Below, piece after piece: positions 1 through 9,161 of a DNA stretch of 64,000 bases (positions within the stretch are counted from its first letter, which is position 1; every line of letters begins with the position of its first letter). The position numbers were made by a program, and so were the translations under genes. This DNA is from an uncultured Acidobacteriia bacterium (GTDB lineage Bacteria > Acidobacteriota > Terriglobia > Bryobacterales > Bryobacteraceae), in assembly GCA_903828455.1 (NCBI GenBank), contig CAIKMJ010000080.1, forward strand, positions 17,524 to 81,523, written 5' to 3'. The notes under the pieces were generated by a model. It worked only from the letters and a program-made list of their open reading frames with translations. It was not told the DNA's origin and made no database searches.

Positions 1-1328
1 AGGTCAACAATCTTCTCTACAACGTCAACGTGGTGAATGGCGCCGTGGCTGGTACCGGCTATGTAAATACGCCGAACCTGTACCTCAAAAATATTACGAG
101 CCGGAACTTTGCTCCTCGTGCCGGTTTTGCGTACGATCTTTTTGGCGATCACAAGACCTCCGTCCGCGGCGGCTATGGCATCTTCTATCAGTTGCTGCAG
201 ACCAAGGACGTTGTACAGGCTCTTTGGGGATCGCCGCCGTTTGTGAGCGGCACGGCGAACAACCCGAGTTTCCCGAACCCCTTCGTGGGCACCGGTCCTG
301 CCGCGCCGCTTCCCGGCACAGGTATCGGGATCTATGACGGCTCAGCAAGCACGCCGCTGACAATGCAGTACAACCTGAATATCCAGCGGGATCTCAGCAG
401 GGGCCTGATCCTGACGCTCGGGTACACAGGGTCGCGCGGCATGCATCTGCTGTTGCCGCGTGACTACAACACGCCGCAGTTGATCAATGGCGCGTGGGGA
501 ACGCCCGGCCCCAATGGCACCACGACGCCGAACATCCGGCTCGATCCAAACTTTTCCGGCTTTACGATGCGCAACACCGTTGGCAACTCAAACTACAACG
601 GACTCATCGTCAGCCTGAACCGGCGTTTTGCCAACCATTGGCAGACGCAGATCTCATACACCTACTCCAAGTCGCTGGATAACGGTTCGGCCGGACAAGG
701 CGCGGAAGCCGGTCCCAACGCGCCCAACTATCCTTCGAACCCTTATAACGCCGCCGCCGACTACGGACGCTCCAGCTTTGACCGCACACAGGCGGCACGG
801 ATCAGCGTCATTTATGAACTCCCGGGGCGCGGGATGCTGCTGAGCGGTTGGAGGATCACCGGGTTGTATACGCGGACCACGGGCACCGCGGTCACGCCGT
901 TCACTGGCTTCGATCGTTCCGGTCTCGGGGGCGGCGCTGATGCCCGTCCCAACCTGGTTCCCGGCGCGAGCCCCAACCCGATTCTGGGCGGGCCAAACCA
1001 ATACTTCAATCCGGCCGCATTTTCGCTGCAGCCGCTGGGCACGCTCGGCAACCTGGGCCGCAGCACGCTGAGCGGACCCGGGTACTCAAACCTGGACATG
1101 GCAGTATTCAAGAACACGCCAGTCAAGAGGGTCTCGGAAGTGTTCAACATTCAGCTGCGGGCGGAGTTTTTCAATCTGCCGAATCATCCCAACTGGGGCC
1201 AGCCGAACCAGAACGTTTTCAACAACGGCGTTGGACCGAATGGAACGCTCAACCCGAACGTCGGTCGAATTACCTCGATTGTGGGGACGTCCCGGCAGAT
1301 CCAGCTGGGGATCAGAATCGGCTTCTGA
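1..1328 (+). CDS. TonB-dependent receptor, Oar-like, C-terminal part (5' truncated by window)
   Basis: The reading frame is open from position 3 and no real start is visible, so the gene begins before the window. The visible residues are the C-terminal half of an outer-membrane beta-barrel of the acidobacterial Oar-like receptor class. They are rich in alternating Tyr/Asn/Gly strands, include a recognisable late-barrel stretch (ISYTYSKSLDNGS), and end in Phe after RQIQLGIRIGF, as outer-membrane barrels do. Known receptors of this class import bulky ligands using TonB energy, and the substrate is not visible here. It is convergent with the minus-strand glycosidase operon that follows and may belong to a different transcription unit. 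The family call is firm; any role in the neighbouring polysaccharide locus is inference. Confidence 0.85.
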   Translation, partial: VNNLLYNVNVVNGAVAGTGYVNTPNLYLKNITSRNFAPRAGFAYDLFGDHKTSVRGGYGIFYQLLQTKDVVQALWGSPPFVSGTANNPSFPNPFVGTGPAAPLPGTGIGIYDGSASTPLTMQYNLNIQRDLSRGLILTLGYTGSRGMHLLLPRDYNTPQLINGAWGTPGPNGTTTPNIRLDPNFSGFTMRNTVGNSNYNGLIVSLNRRFANHWQTQISYTYSKSLDNGSAGQGAEAGPNAPNYPSNPYNAAADYGRSSFDRTQAARISVIYELPGRGMLLSGWRITGLYTRTTGTAVTPFTGFDRSGLGGGADARPNLVPGASPNPILGGPNQYFNPAAFSLQPLGTLGNLGRSTLSGPGYSNLDMAVFKNTPVKRVSEVFNIQLRAEFFNLPNHPNWGQPNQNVFNNGVGPNGTLNPNVGRITSIVGTSRQIQLGIRIGF

Positions 1329-1569
1329 GCAGCCGGCGTTTGGAGAATGTGGCGCGAGGATGCGCAACAGAGTTCGTTGCGCACCTCGCTTGCCGCTCGC
1401 GGGTCCGGCACGTTCCTGTAGGGCGCCGGGGGCCGTGCGGGAGTTGCACGAAGCCGTGCGGCACAACTGCACTGCAAACGGTATGAAGGCGGCCGGTTCG
1501 ACGTCAAGCGGGGTTCAGGTCAGCGGGGAACGCGAGTTCCGGCGAACTGTATTCCGCAGCGAACGCTTG

Positions 1570-3387
1570 TCACTTTTCAGCGGCCTTGCGGCGGTAGTAA
1601 TCCTGCATCACGCCAAAGGCTTTCTTCTTTTCGCCGCGGATCGAAACGAGTCCTTTGCGGTTGAAATAGTCTTCGATGTCGGGAAGGGTGCGGCGCGGGC
1701 TGCGGAAATCCATGAGGATCCAGGGTGAGGTGCCGCGAAGGAAGGGAATGCGGTCGAGCATGGCGAGCTGGTGTTGAAAGACCTTTTCCTGATACTCCTC
1801 GGTCCACCGGGTCTGATCGTCCCCATGCTTTCCGAAAAGCGCATCGGCTCCGAATTCACTCATGATCAGGGGCTTGTTGTAAGGCGAAGACCAGGTGGTG
1901 CGGTCTGCCTTCTCGGGTGTGCCGTCGTACCAGCCGATATATTCATTGCAGCCGAGTACATCGAGTACGGCTCCGAGCGGATCATCGAGCACGATTGAGT
2001 TCGAAGTGGCGGTGGCTTTCGCGTCGGCTTCATGAAGCATTGCGGCAGTGACGAGACGGGTGGGATCTGCCTGCTTCACCTGACGAACCAGACGAGTGAG
2101 AAAGTCCGTGCGCGCGGCACCGATGGGGGTTTCATTCGCGACGGACCACAGAATGATTGCCGCGCGGTTCTTGTCCCGCCTGATGCTTTCGTCGATCTGA
2201 TTGGCGGCGTTGGCGAAGGTGGCGGGATTATCCCAGGCGATGGTCCAGTAAACCGGCGTTTCGGACCACACCATGAGGCCGAGGCGGTCGGCCTCGCGCA
2301 GCATGAACTCGTTGTGAGGGTAGTGTGCCAGACGGACAAAATTGCAGCCTAATTCCTTTGCCCAGCCGAGCAGCGTTCTGGCGTCCTCGTCGCTGAAAGC
2401 CCGGCCGGAGCGAAAGGGCGCCTCCTCATGGATGGAAACGCCGCGCAGGAACACGGGCTTGCCGTTGAGAAGGATATCGGTGCCGCGTGTTTCGATGGAG
2501 CGGAAGCCGATGCGGTCGGTGACTTTGTCGGTCCCGGTGGAAACGGTTACTTCGTAAAGTTTCGGCTCTTCGGGCGACCAGAGTTTCAGACTGGACACCG
2601 GGATGTGCAGCGCCGCGTAGCCTGTTTCATCGGTAGTTGTTGTGACATCGATGCCGGCTTCCGGAATACGCACGCTCACCTTTTGACCGGCTTTCCCGCC
2701 GTTGATCCGCACCCAGCCGGCAATCACATTGCCCGAACCCTTTTGAAGCTGGATCAGATAGTCTTCAATGAACGTGGCGGGAAGCTGAATGACGGAGACC
2801 TCCCGGGTGATGCCGCCATAATTCCACCAGTCGGCGTTCGTCGTCGGGACGGCTTCCTTGTGCCGGGTGTTATCTGCTTTCACGACAACGGAGTTTCCGG
2901 TTGGTTTCACCTTGCCGGTGATTTCGAAATCGAACGGAGTAAAGCCGCCGGTATGATCGCCCAGCTTTTCGCCGTTGAGCCACACGGACGCCTGATAGTT
3001 CACCGCGCCAAAATGCAGCCATGCACGATTGCCAGGCTTCAGGGAATAGTCGAACTTTTGCCGGTACCAGACGGTGCCTTCATAGAAGAAGAGCTTGTCC
3101 ATCTGGCTGTTCCAGTCACCGGGAACATCGAGCTGCGGCGAGGTGTCGAAGTCGTACTCGAGGCGCGTGCTCTTGTCCTTCGGCTTGGCGTCGTTGAAAT
3201 ACGGCTCTTTGCTGGGCTGCATCCTGGCGTCGTAGAGCCCGTACTCGAACGGGTCCACGATGACGCGCCACTTTCCGTTGAGACTCTGGCTGGCCCGTGC
3301 CGGGGCGTTGCCGATCAAGACCGGGGTGTCTGCGCGAACTCCGGTCGTCGTGCCAAGGAGTATGAGTGTCAGCAGAAGATATTTCAT
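1570..3387 (-). CDS. Exported glycoside hydrolase family 2 (beta-galactosidase/beta-glucuronidase type)
   Basis: This 605-residue protein starts with a signal peptide (MKYLLLTLILLGTTTGVRA). The ATG at 3387 is chosen because the longer frame adds 21 residues before an obvious signal peptide and because this ATG overlaps the upstream stop by 4 bp (ATGA). Domains in order are a jelly-roll sugar-binding domain (about 30-200), an Ig-like sandwich (about 205-295) and a TIM barrel (about 300-590). The GH2 general acid/base is Glu419 in WSVANE and the nucleophile is Glu511 in IMSEFGAD. GH2 enzymes remove terminal beta-linked galactose, glucuronate or mannose, and the sequence does not decide which. 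It is the last gene of the receptor-esterase-GH2 operon, so it probably trims imported or periplasmic oligosaccharides. Confidence 0.9.
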   Translation of the reverse strand: MKYLLLTLILLGTTTGVRADTPVLIGNAPARASQSLNGKWRVIVDPFEYGLYDARMQPSKEPYFNDAKPKDKSTRLEYDFDTSPQLDVPGDWNSQMDKLFFYEGTVWYRQKFDYSLKPGNRAWLHFGAVNYQASVWLNGEKLGDHTGGFTPFDFEITGKVKPTGNSVVVKADNTRHKEAVPTTNADWWNYGGITREVSVIQLPATFIEDYLIQLQKGSGNVIAGWVRINGGKAGQKVSVRIPEAGIDVTTTTDETGYAALHIPVSSLKLWSPEEPKLYEVTVSTGTDKVTDRIGFRSIETRGTDILLNGKPVFLRGVSIHEEAPFRSGRAFSDEDARTLLGWAKELGCNFVRLAHYPHNEFMLREADRLGLMVWSETPVYWTIAWDNPATFANAANQIDESIRRDKNRAAIILWSVANETPIGAARTDFLTRLVRQVKQADPTRLVTAAMLHEADAKATATSNSIVLDDPLGAVLDVLGCNEYIGWYDGTPEKADRTTWSSPYNKPLIMSEFGADALFGKHGDDQTRWTEEYQEKVFQHQLAMLDRIPFLRGTSPWILMDFRSPRRTLPDIEDYFNRKGLVSIRGEKKKAFGVMQDYYRRKAAEK

Positions 3388-4202
3388 TTGGTTCCGGAAA
3401 ATACGCTGAGCAGGAAGACTTCCATGGCTTTGAACGACGGCTCCATCCACTTTTCCTGCGACCAGAAAGTATGGGGCGCGCCTTCGGCGGTGAAGAGTTC
3501 GGCGCGCACTCCGGCCGCCTTCAGCTTTGCGATCATTTCGGGCGATTGCCGATAGGGCGCCGTTTCATCGGCTGTACCGTGCAGAATCAGAAATGGCGCG
3601 GCGGAACGCGTTACATAGTTGGTGGGAGAAGCTTTGCCGCACAGCTCCGGCAGTTCGCCGCAGGTGCCGCCGAGGAACTTTGCATTCGATACGTCTTTGT
3701 GCTGAAACAGATCGACGATCGGATTAAATGCCACCACGGCCTGTACGCGAGAGTCGCCTTCGCCGGTAACGCCCAGCAGCGCGGCGAGATGGCCGCCCGC
3801 TGAACTGCCCACGGCGGCGACGCGATTCGGGTCCACCCGATACTTCGCCGCATTGGCACGCAGCCACGCGACGGCCGCACGGGAATCGTCGACAGCCGCC
3901 GGATACTTCCACTCGGGAGCGAGCCGGTAATCGATGGCAAATCCCATGACCCCGAGCGCCGCCATTCGCGCTGCCTGGCGGCGAAGCTGCGTGCGGTCAC
4001 CGCTGCTCCAGGCGCCGCCGTGAAGATAGACAGCCGCGGGGAAGGGTCCGGCGCCCTTCGGCAGATACAAGTCGGCTTTCAGTGCGACGCCCTGCGGTGA
4101 CGCCCAGACGAGGCCGTCGACAAAATCGTACGCCGGACTTTGCTGCGCCGGCAGCAGCGCCGGCGCTGCGCAGCACAGGAGGACGGCGAAGGCGAGACGC
4201 AT
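3384..4202 (-). CDS. Exported alpha/beta-hydrolase, carbohydrate-esterase/lipase-like
   Basis: A signal peptide (MRLAFAVLLCCAAPALLPAQ) precedes a complete alpha/beta-hydrolase of 272 residues. The oxyanion motif HGG lies at 61-63. The triad is Ser134 in GSSAGG, Asp212 in HGTAD and His244 in APHTF. This layout is typical of the BD-FAE/acetyl-xylan-esterase-like group, so removal of acetyl or other acyl groups from a polysaccharide is a reasonable inference given the neighbours. The gene sits between a TonB receptor and a GH2 glycosidase. Start and stop each overlap the neighbouring gene by 4 bp, which implies translational coupling. Confidence 0.85.
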   Translation of the reverse strand: MRLAFAVLLCCAAPALLPAQQSPAYDFVDGLVWASPQGVALKADLYLPKGAGPFPAAVYLHGGAWSSGDRTQLRRQAARMAALGVMGFAIDYRLAPEWKYPAAVDDSRAAVAWLRANAAKYRVDPNRVAAVGSSAGGHLAALLGVTGEGDSRVQAVVAFNPIVDLFQHKDVSNAKFLGGTCGELPELCGKASPTNYVTRSAAPFLILHGTADETAPYRQSPEMIAKLKAAGVRAELFTAEGAPHTFWSQEKWMEPSFKAMEVFLLSVFSGTK

Positions 4203-7200
4203 CAGAAGCCCAGGCGTAAACCGAACTGGAGATTGCGGGCGGGGTACGCACCGGTCAGCGTGCCGAAGCCTGCGCTCGTCTGCACAACGCCGAGGGTGTT
4301 CAGGTTGACGTTATTGAAGGCGTTGAAGAAATCGGTCTGGAAGCGAAGATCGTAGCGTTCGCGAATCGGGAAGTGCTTGGCGAGCGACAGATCGTAATTG
4401 CGAAGACCGGGGGCTTCAATTATTCCCACGCCGGCGTTGCCGTATGCGCCGGCCGGCGCCGGACCGAAGGCCGCGGGGTTCACCCAGCCATTCGGCCCGC
4501 GGTCGGCCGCGAGGACCGGGCCACCGAGGTACTGTGCGCGGCGGGTTCCGATTGCGGTGTTGGCTGTGGGCGTGAGGTAGGGACCGGACTGCATCCTGAC
4601 GACGGCGCTCAGTTGCCAGCCGCCGGCCGCTTCGCGGATCAACGCGTTCTGGTGCGAGAGTTTCGGCATCGCCCAGACGATTGTGTCGACGAACTGATGA
4701 CGCCGGTCGAACGTGGCGGGGCCGTAATTGAAGTGGCGATTGTTGGGATCGTCGGTGCCGCTGGTGGTGTCGTTGTAGGCGCTCGAATCGCTCAGTACCT
4801 TGGAGAATGTATAGCCGGTGTTGAAGGTCAGGGAGCCTTTGCGCCGGGCGAGGAAGACCTGCAACGCGTGATAGTTGGAGGTGGAATCGCTGCGGAACTG
4901 ATTAATTGTCGAGTAGCCCTTGTAGGGGTTGAGGTAAATCGTGTTGACCTGCTGCGAGGTGGGCAGCGCGGCATTGGCAGCCAGCGCGGCGAAGTCCGGC
5001 TTGTTGAGGTTTACCTCGCGGATCAGGTGGCGGCCGAGGTTGCCGACGTACGAGGATTCGAGGAAGAGTCCCCACGGGAGCGTCCGCTGGATGTTGAAAC
5101 TGTACTGCTGGTTGTAGGAGAACTTCAGGTTGGGATCGATGGACGTAATGGTCCCGAGAACCGTGGAGGTGGAAGGAGTGCCGCCGCTGGGATTGCTGAG
5201 ATTGCCGTTCTGGAAGATGCCGCTGAGTGTGACCGGCGGCACATTCAGCTGGCTGAAGATCAGATTGCCCTGCGGGCGGTCGAAATAGATGCCGTAGCCG
5301 CCGCGAACCACCGTCTTATCGTTGACCGAATAGGCAAAGCCCACGCGCGGGGCGAAGGTGTTTTCCGAGTTATAGAAGCCGCGAGGCGCGCCGACCGGAA
5401 CAGCTGAGAAGGCGGCGCCGGTCGAGCCCGGGACCCGGCCCTGCTGATCGGCGGGAACGCCGCTGCCGGCGAGGATCAGCCCGTCGTACGGATTGCCCGA
5501 TCCCGGAACGATGGTGCCGGTCGTGGTGATTCTCACCGCTGTGGCCGGATTGTAGAGGGACGGCAGGAAATTTGCCGCATTGTTGGCCTGAAGGTGCCAC
5601 GGCTGCATGGATTGGTAGCGGACGCCGAGTTCGAGGCTGAGCTTGCGGTTGACGCGCCAGCTGTCCTGAACGAAAGCTTCCGGCTCGGTGTAGCGGAAGA
5701 ATCCGAGGGGATCGCTGGCGGACTCCTGGTAGGTGGCAAAGTTGCCCATCATCGCATCGGCGAGCGCGTTACCGCTGGTGTGGGTGTTTCCCGTGGTGGC
5801 GAAGGTGAGGTTTCCGGTGTAATCGGTGCGGCCATTTTGATCGTTGCGGCCGCGGATCAGGACGAAGCCGGCCTTGAAGGTATGGTCGCCCCTGATCAAC
5901 GAGACGGTGTCGTTGAACTGGATGTCGGTGCCGGGCGAATGCAGGGAAAAGCCCGGGCCCTTGAAATTCGATATGTTACTGATCGAAACGCTGGGGATGC
6001 CGCTTTCATAAGGTCCGCCGTTGGGAAAGAGCTGCGGGTACTGGAAGCCATAGTTGCTACGCTGCCAGGAAGTGCCGTAAGGCGGAATGTTCTGGGATGA
6101 CCAGCCCACGCTCGCACGCACTTCATTGACCAGATGGGGATTGACGACCCAGGTTTCGGCGACGAGGAAGCTTTCGCCCGGGCGGAGACGGTTGGATTCA
6201 ATTACGGGCAGGTTGGAACTGGAGAAGGTTCCAAAGGGATCGATCAGATCATTGGCGTCCTGAATCCAGCGACCGTAAATCATGTGGTTATCGTTGATCT
6301 TGTAGTCCAGCCGGATCAGTGCTTCGCGGAAATTCAGCGGGCTGGCCGGGGCCGTCACCGCGTTGTTCGTGACGGCCTGATCAGTAAAGCCGGCCAGCGT
6401 TTGCTGCATGTAGCGATACACATTGGCGATTGCCTGGCCATCCGGCGTGAGGAGGGACTTGAAGATCTGGTTGCCGGGGAACGGGATGGTGGTTCCCGGC
6501 TGGTAGATGGCGGTCTTTGAAGAGCTGAAATCCCCGTTTAGCTGGGCCGTGCTCGGCAGCGTGACGCGCTTGGCGTCCTGATTCTGGCGCAGTCGCTTCC
6601 ATTCCATTCCGGCGAAGAAGAAAAACTTGTTTTTGCGGATGGGGCCGCCGGCATCGCCACCGAAATCGTTGAACCGCAGTTCGCTTTTGGAAGGAGCGAA
6701 GAAGTTGCGCGCATCGACGGCGTCATTCCTCAGGTATTCGAACGCAGCGCCGTGGAAATCGTTGGTGCCGTTTTTGGTCACGATGTTAAACGCGGCCCCG
6801 GACTTGCGGCCGTATTCGGCGGAATAATTGGAAGTCTGAATCTTCACTTCCTGTACGAAGTCGACGCCTACATTATTAATTAAGCTTCCGTTGCTGCCCG
6901 CGACCTGGTTATAGGCTCCGTCTACCGTGAGGTTGTTGGAGTCTACACGATTGCCGTTGACTGACTGCGTGTTGGAAGCGAGGCTGGTTGTGGTCCCGAA
7001 GGAATCGATCGTGGTGACGACAGTACCGGGAACTAGCGTCAGCAGCTGGATGTAGTTCCGGCCGTTGAGCGCCAGGTTCGCGACGTCCTTGCTGTCAATC
7101 ACCCGAGCCAGTTCACCGGAGACGGTGTTGATCTGCTCGGTTTGCCCCGCCACGACTTCCACGGTTTCGGTGACGGCGCCGATCTGGAGGGCGAAGTCCA

Positions 7201-7528
7201 CGGTGAGGCGGGAGTCGGCGAAGAGTTCGAGGTCGTTGCGAACTTCCCGCTTGAAGCCCTTTTGGTCTGCCTCGACCCGGTAGTGGCCAATCGGGAGGTT
7301 GGTGGCGACGTAGAAGCCGGCGGCGTCGGCGGCCACGGTGCGGGCCTCCTGCGTGTCGGTGTCAAGGATGGTTATGGCCGTCCCCGCGACCGGGGCACCG
7401 CTCGGATCGGTGACCGAACCGGAGATACGACCGGCGCTGGTCTGGCCGAGGAGCAATCCGGCTCCTGCGCATAAAAGAAGAATAGACGGCGTCGCGATCC
7501 AGGGCGACCGGCTGCGAAAACGTAGCAT
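4202..7528 (-). CDS. TonB-dependent receptor, Oar-like, with N-terminal carboxypeptidase-regulatory domain
   Basis: This complete outer-membrane receptor has 1108 residues. The start at 7528 is chosen because a GGAG ribosome-binding site lies just upstream and a signal/anchor segment follows (SILLLCAGAGLLLGQ); an upstream Met only extends into the promoter. Residues about 30-125 form the carboxypeptidase-D regulatory-like beta-sandwich (GRISGSVTDPSGAPVAG). A plug follows (ALNGRNYIQLLTLVPG), then a long barrel ending LQFGLRLGF. In acidobacteria such receptors seem to stand in for SusC, and no SusD lipoprotein is present. It heads the operon with the esterase and GH2 and is divergent from a regulator-like gene, so it is the likely importer of the oligosaccharides made by this locus. 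Confidence 0.9.
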   Translation of the reverse strand: MLRFRSRSPWIATPSILLLCAGAGLLLGQTSAGRISGSVTDPSGAPVAGTAITILDTDTQEARTVAADAAGFYVATNLPIGHYRVEADQKGFKREVRNDLELFADSRLTVDFALQIGAVTETVEVVAGQTEQINTVSGELARVIDSKDVANLALNGRNYIQLLTLVPGTVVTTIDSFGTTTSLASNTQSVNGNRVDSNNLTVDGAYNQVAGSNGSLINNVGVDFVQEVKIQTSNYSAEYGRKSGAAFNIVTKNGTNDFHGAAFEYLRNDAVDARNFFAPSKSELRFNDFGGDAGGPIRKNKFFFFAGMEWKRLRQNQDAKRVTLPSTAQLNGDFSSSKTAIYQPGTTIPFPGNQIFKSLLTPDGQAIANVYRYMQQTLAGFTDQAVTNNAVTAPASPLNFREALIRLDYKINDNHMIYGRWIQDANDLIDPFGTFSSSNLPVIESNRLRPGESFLVAETWVVNPHLVNEVRASVGWSSQNIPPYGTSWQRSNYGFQYPQLFPNGGPYESGIPSVSISNISNFKGPGFSLHSPGTDIQFNDTVSLIRGDHTFKAGFVLIRGRNDQNGRTDYTGNLTFATTGNTHTSGNALADAMMGNFATYQESASDPLGFFRYTEPEAFVQDSWRVNRKLSLELGVRYQSMQPWHLQANNAANFLPSLYNPATAVRITTTGTIVPGSGNPYDGLILAGSGVPADQQGRVPGSTGAAFSAVPVGAPRGFYNSENTFAPRVGFAYSVNDKTVVRGGYGIYFDRPQGNLIFSQLNVPPVTLSGIFQNGNLSNPSGGTPSTSTVLGTITSIDPNLKFSYNQQYSFNIQRTLPWGLFLESSYVGNLGRHLIREVNLNKPDFAALAANAALPTSQQVNTIYLNPYKGYSTINQFRSDSTSNYHALQVFLARRKGSLTFNTGYTFSKVLSDSSAYNDTTSGTDDPNNRHFNYGPATFDRRHQFVDTIVWAMPKLSHQNALIREAAGGWQLSAVVRMQSGPYLTPTANTAIGTRRAQYLGGPVLAADRGPNGWVNPAAFGPAPAGAYGNAGVGIIEAPGLRNYDLSLAKHFPIRERYDLRFQTDFFNAFNNVNLNTLGVVQTSAGFGTLTGAYPARNLQFGLRLGF

Positions 7529-7598
7529 CGTTACTCCAAACAATTGAAAGTCCAGCTTACATTTATCGCCCAGAGCCTTGCGACAGGCAAGCCTCAAG

Positions 7599-7619
7599 AC
7601 GTTACGAGCTACGTTACGA
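7599..7619. promoter_or_regulatory. Direct repeat in the divergent promoter region, candidate operator
   Basis: The 9-mer ACGTTACGA occurs at 7599-7607 and again at 7611-7619, a 12-bp spacing that suits a protein bound on one DNA face. A short palindrome (AGGC-AA-GCCT, 7585-7594) lies beside it. The 118-bp gap separates the receptor operon (minus) from the regulator-like gene (plus), so both promoters must lie here. Binding by the adjacent regulator is inference. Confidence 0.4.
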
Positions 7620-7634
7620 AATCGTTAATTGCTG

Positions 7635-7640
7635 TAGAAT
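7635..7640 (+). promoter_or_regulatory. Putative -10 hexamer of the regulator-like gene
   Basis: TAGAAT lies only 6 bases before the ATG at 7647, and no Shine-Dalgarno is visible. If it is used, transcription would begin at or very near the start codon. No convincing -35 was seen; a TTACGA-like hexamer at 7614-7619 has a short spacer. Confidence 0.3.
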
Positions 7641-7646
7641 CAATGC

Positions 7647-8990
7647 ATGCAGTTGGACCAGTGCAACGAAGCGCCGGTGCTGGAGGCTGAAAAGCTCGAG
7701 GCGCTGGCGGCCGTTCTGAGCAGCGAAACCTTCGCCCGCGCCGAACAGCTGCGTTCATTTTTGCGCGTTGTCTGCCAACTGGAACTCGAGGGGCGAAGCG
7801 CCGAGATCACCGAATACGTCATCGGAGTACAAGCCCTGGGGCGTCCCGCCGATTATTCACCGACGGAGGATTCATCGGTTCGAACCAGGGCGTATGAACT
7901 TCGTCAGCGACTGAAAAAATTCTACGAACAGGAACGGCCGGAGCTTCCGCTACAGATCGAGTTGCCGAAGGGCTCGTATGTACCGAGGTTTCAGCGAATC
8001 ACCGGACGCACAGAAACTGCATTTGTCGAAGCTGAATCGGTGCCGGTCTCGACTTCAGCAATTCCTGTCTCGACTTCAGTAAATCAGAGCCAGCTTTTGC
8101 CGACGCGCGTGCCGGGGTGGGCGGCCGGGTTTCTCCTCGGCGTGCTGCTGATGTCCGGCATCTGGTGGTGGAAAGCGTCGCTGGTGACCGATGTATCGCC
8201 GGGTCCGGTGCTGCGGGAGGCTTGGGCGCCACTGCTGGGGAGGGATCCGGATGTGCTGATAGCGGTTGCCGCCCCGCTCCACCTGCTGGTGTCGCCGTTC
8301 ATGAGCACCACCCCGGGAAGTCTGCCCAAATACCCGGCGCCCCCCGGGCTGGAGGAACTGTTCAGCCGATTCCGGCCTCTTCCGTCCGGCGCAAAGCTGG
8401 AAATGCAACCGGTCCAAAAGTCGCTGGAGATGGGGGACGCACAGGCCGTCGCTCAGGTTGCCGAGATGCTGAATGGTCTTGGTGCAAAATCGCGCATTCT
8501 GCCGGAATCGAATTCCCCGCTGCCTTCGATGCGGAAGCGCAGCGCGGTTTTGGTCGGCTCGCCGTGGTACAGCCGCAGCGCGACGACGCTTCTGGAGCAG
8601 ACGCCGTGGACGATGCGTCTCGACCCGGACATCCACGAGATCGGGATTTTCGGTCAGGGGCCGCGCGCGGGGCAGAAATATCTTCCGGCCCGGGGTGAAC
8701 GGCGTGAGTATCAGGAGGTATTTGGGCTGCTGACTGTTCTGAATAACGATGCCGCGCCGGATGATCCGCGCACGCTGGTATTGTTCTCCGGTCTGACGTC
8801 GGTGGGGACGCATGGAGCTGCCGCGTTTTTCAGCTCGGCGAAGTCCATGCAGGAGCTTAAAAAGCGTTTTGAAAGGGAAGGGATAAACGGCTTCCCGCAC
8901 TCGTATCAGGTGATCATCCGCTGCCGCGCCAGCCAGGATGCGCAACTCCTTTCCTATTCGTACGAAGCCCACGGGCTGATCTCGCGCTGA
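7647..8990 (+). CDS. Membrane-tethered putative regulator with acidobacterial N-terminal domain
   Basis: The 447-residue protein has three parts. Residues about 10-115 form a helical, cytoplasmic domain ending in a conserved block (RTRAYELRQRLKKFYEQE, then IELPKGSYVPRF). I know this block from many acidobacterial proteins that carry it ahead of sensory or TPR modules, where DNA binding is suspected. A single membrane helix follows near 158-176 (AAGFLLGVLLMSGIWWW). The remaining 270 residues would face the periplasm and match no family I recognise; they include a repeated hydrophobic-strand/loop pattern (VLIAVAAPLH, AVLVGSPWYS, LVLFSGLTS). The gene is divergent from the receptor operon and upstream of the lyase genes, so a sensor-regulator for this locus fits, but the function is inferred. 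Confidence 0.65.
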   Translation: MQLDQCNEAPVLEAEKLEALAAVLSSETFARAEQLRSFLRVVCQLELEGRSAEITEYVIGVQALGRPADYSPTEDSSVRTRAYELRQRLKKFYEQERPELPLQIELPKGSYVPRFQRITGRTETAFVEAESVPVSTSAIPVSTSVNQSQLLPTRVPGWAAGFLLGVLLMSGIWWWKASLVTDVSPGPVLREAWAPLLGRDPDVLIAVAAPLHLLVSPFMSTTPGSLPKYPAPPGLEELFSRFRPLPSGAKLEMQPVQKSLEMGDAQAVAQVAEMLNGLGAKSRILPESNSPLPSMRKRSAVLVGSPWYSRSATTLLEQTPWTMRLDPDIHEIGIFGQGPRAGQKYLPARGERREYQEVFGLLTVLNNDAAPDDPRTLVLFSGLTSVGTHGAAAFFSSAKSMQELKKRFEREGINGFPHSYQVIIRCRASQDAQLLSYSYEAHGLISR

Positions 8991-9161
8991 TTCGGCCCGC
9001 GCAAAATCTGTCCGGCCAGGTTCTGTCCCGGCACTCGGCATCGCCGGTCTTCACAGTGCTATATTCTTTGCTCAGAGTGACGCGCCGGCCCGCGGGGCGC
9101 CGCGCAAAATGAGGCCGTCGCCGCCGGTGGGGCGCAAAGACGAAAGGCCGGTGAGGCAAAG

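Noticed and set aside
1443..1467. Small hairpin (GCACG-AAGC-CGTGC with weak outer pairing) between convergent genes
   Set aside because: The stem is only 5 bp and there is no T-run, so it is not convincing as a terminator.
9020..9161. Possible cyclic-di-GMP riboswitch before the heparinase-like lyase gene
   Set aside because: A GC-rich stretch with GGCGCAAAG-like pieces was compared with the GEMM core; the conserved order and tetraloop-receptor elements are not present.
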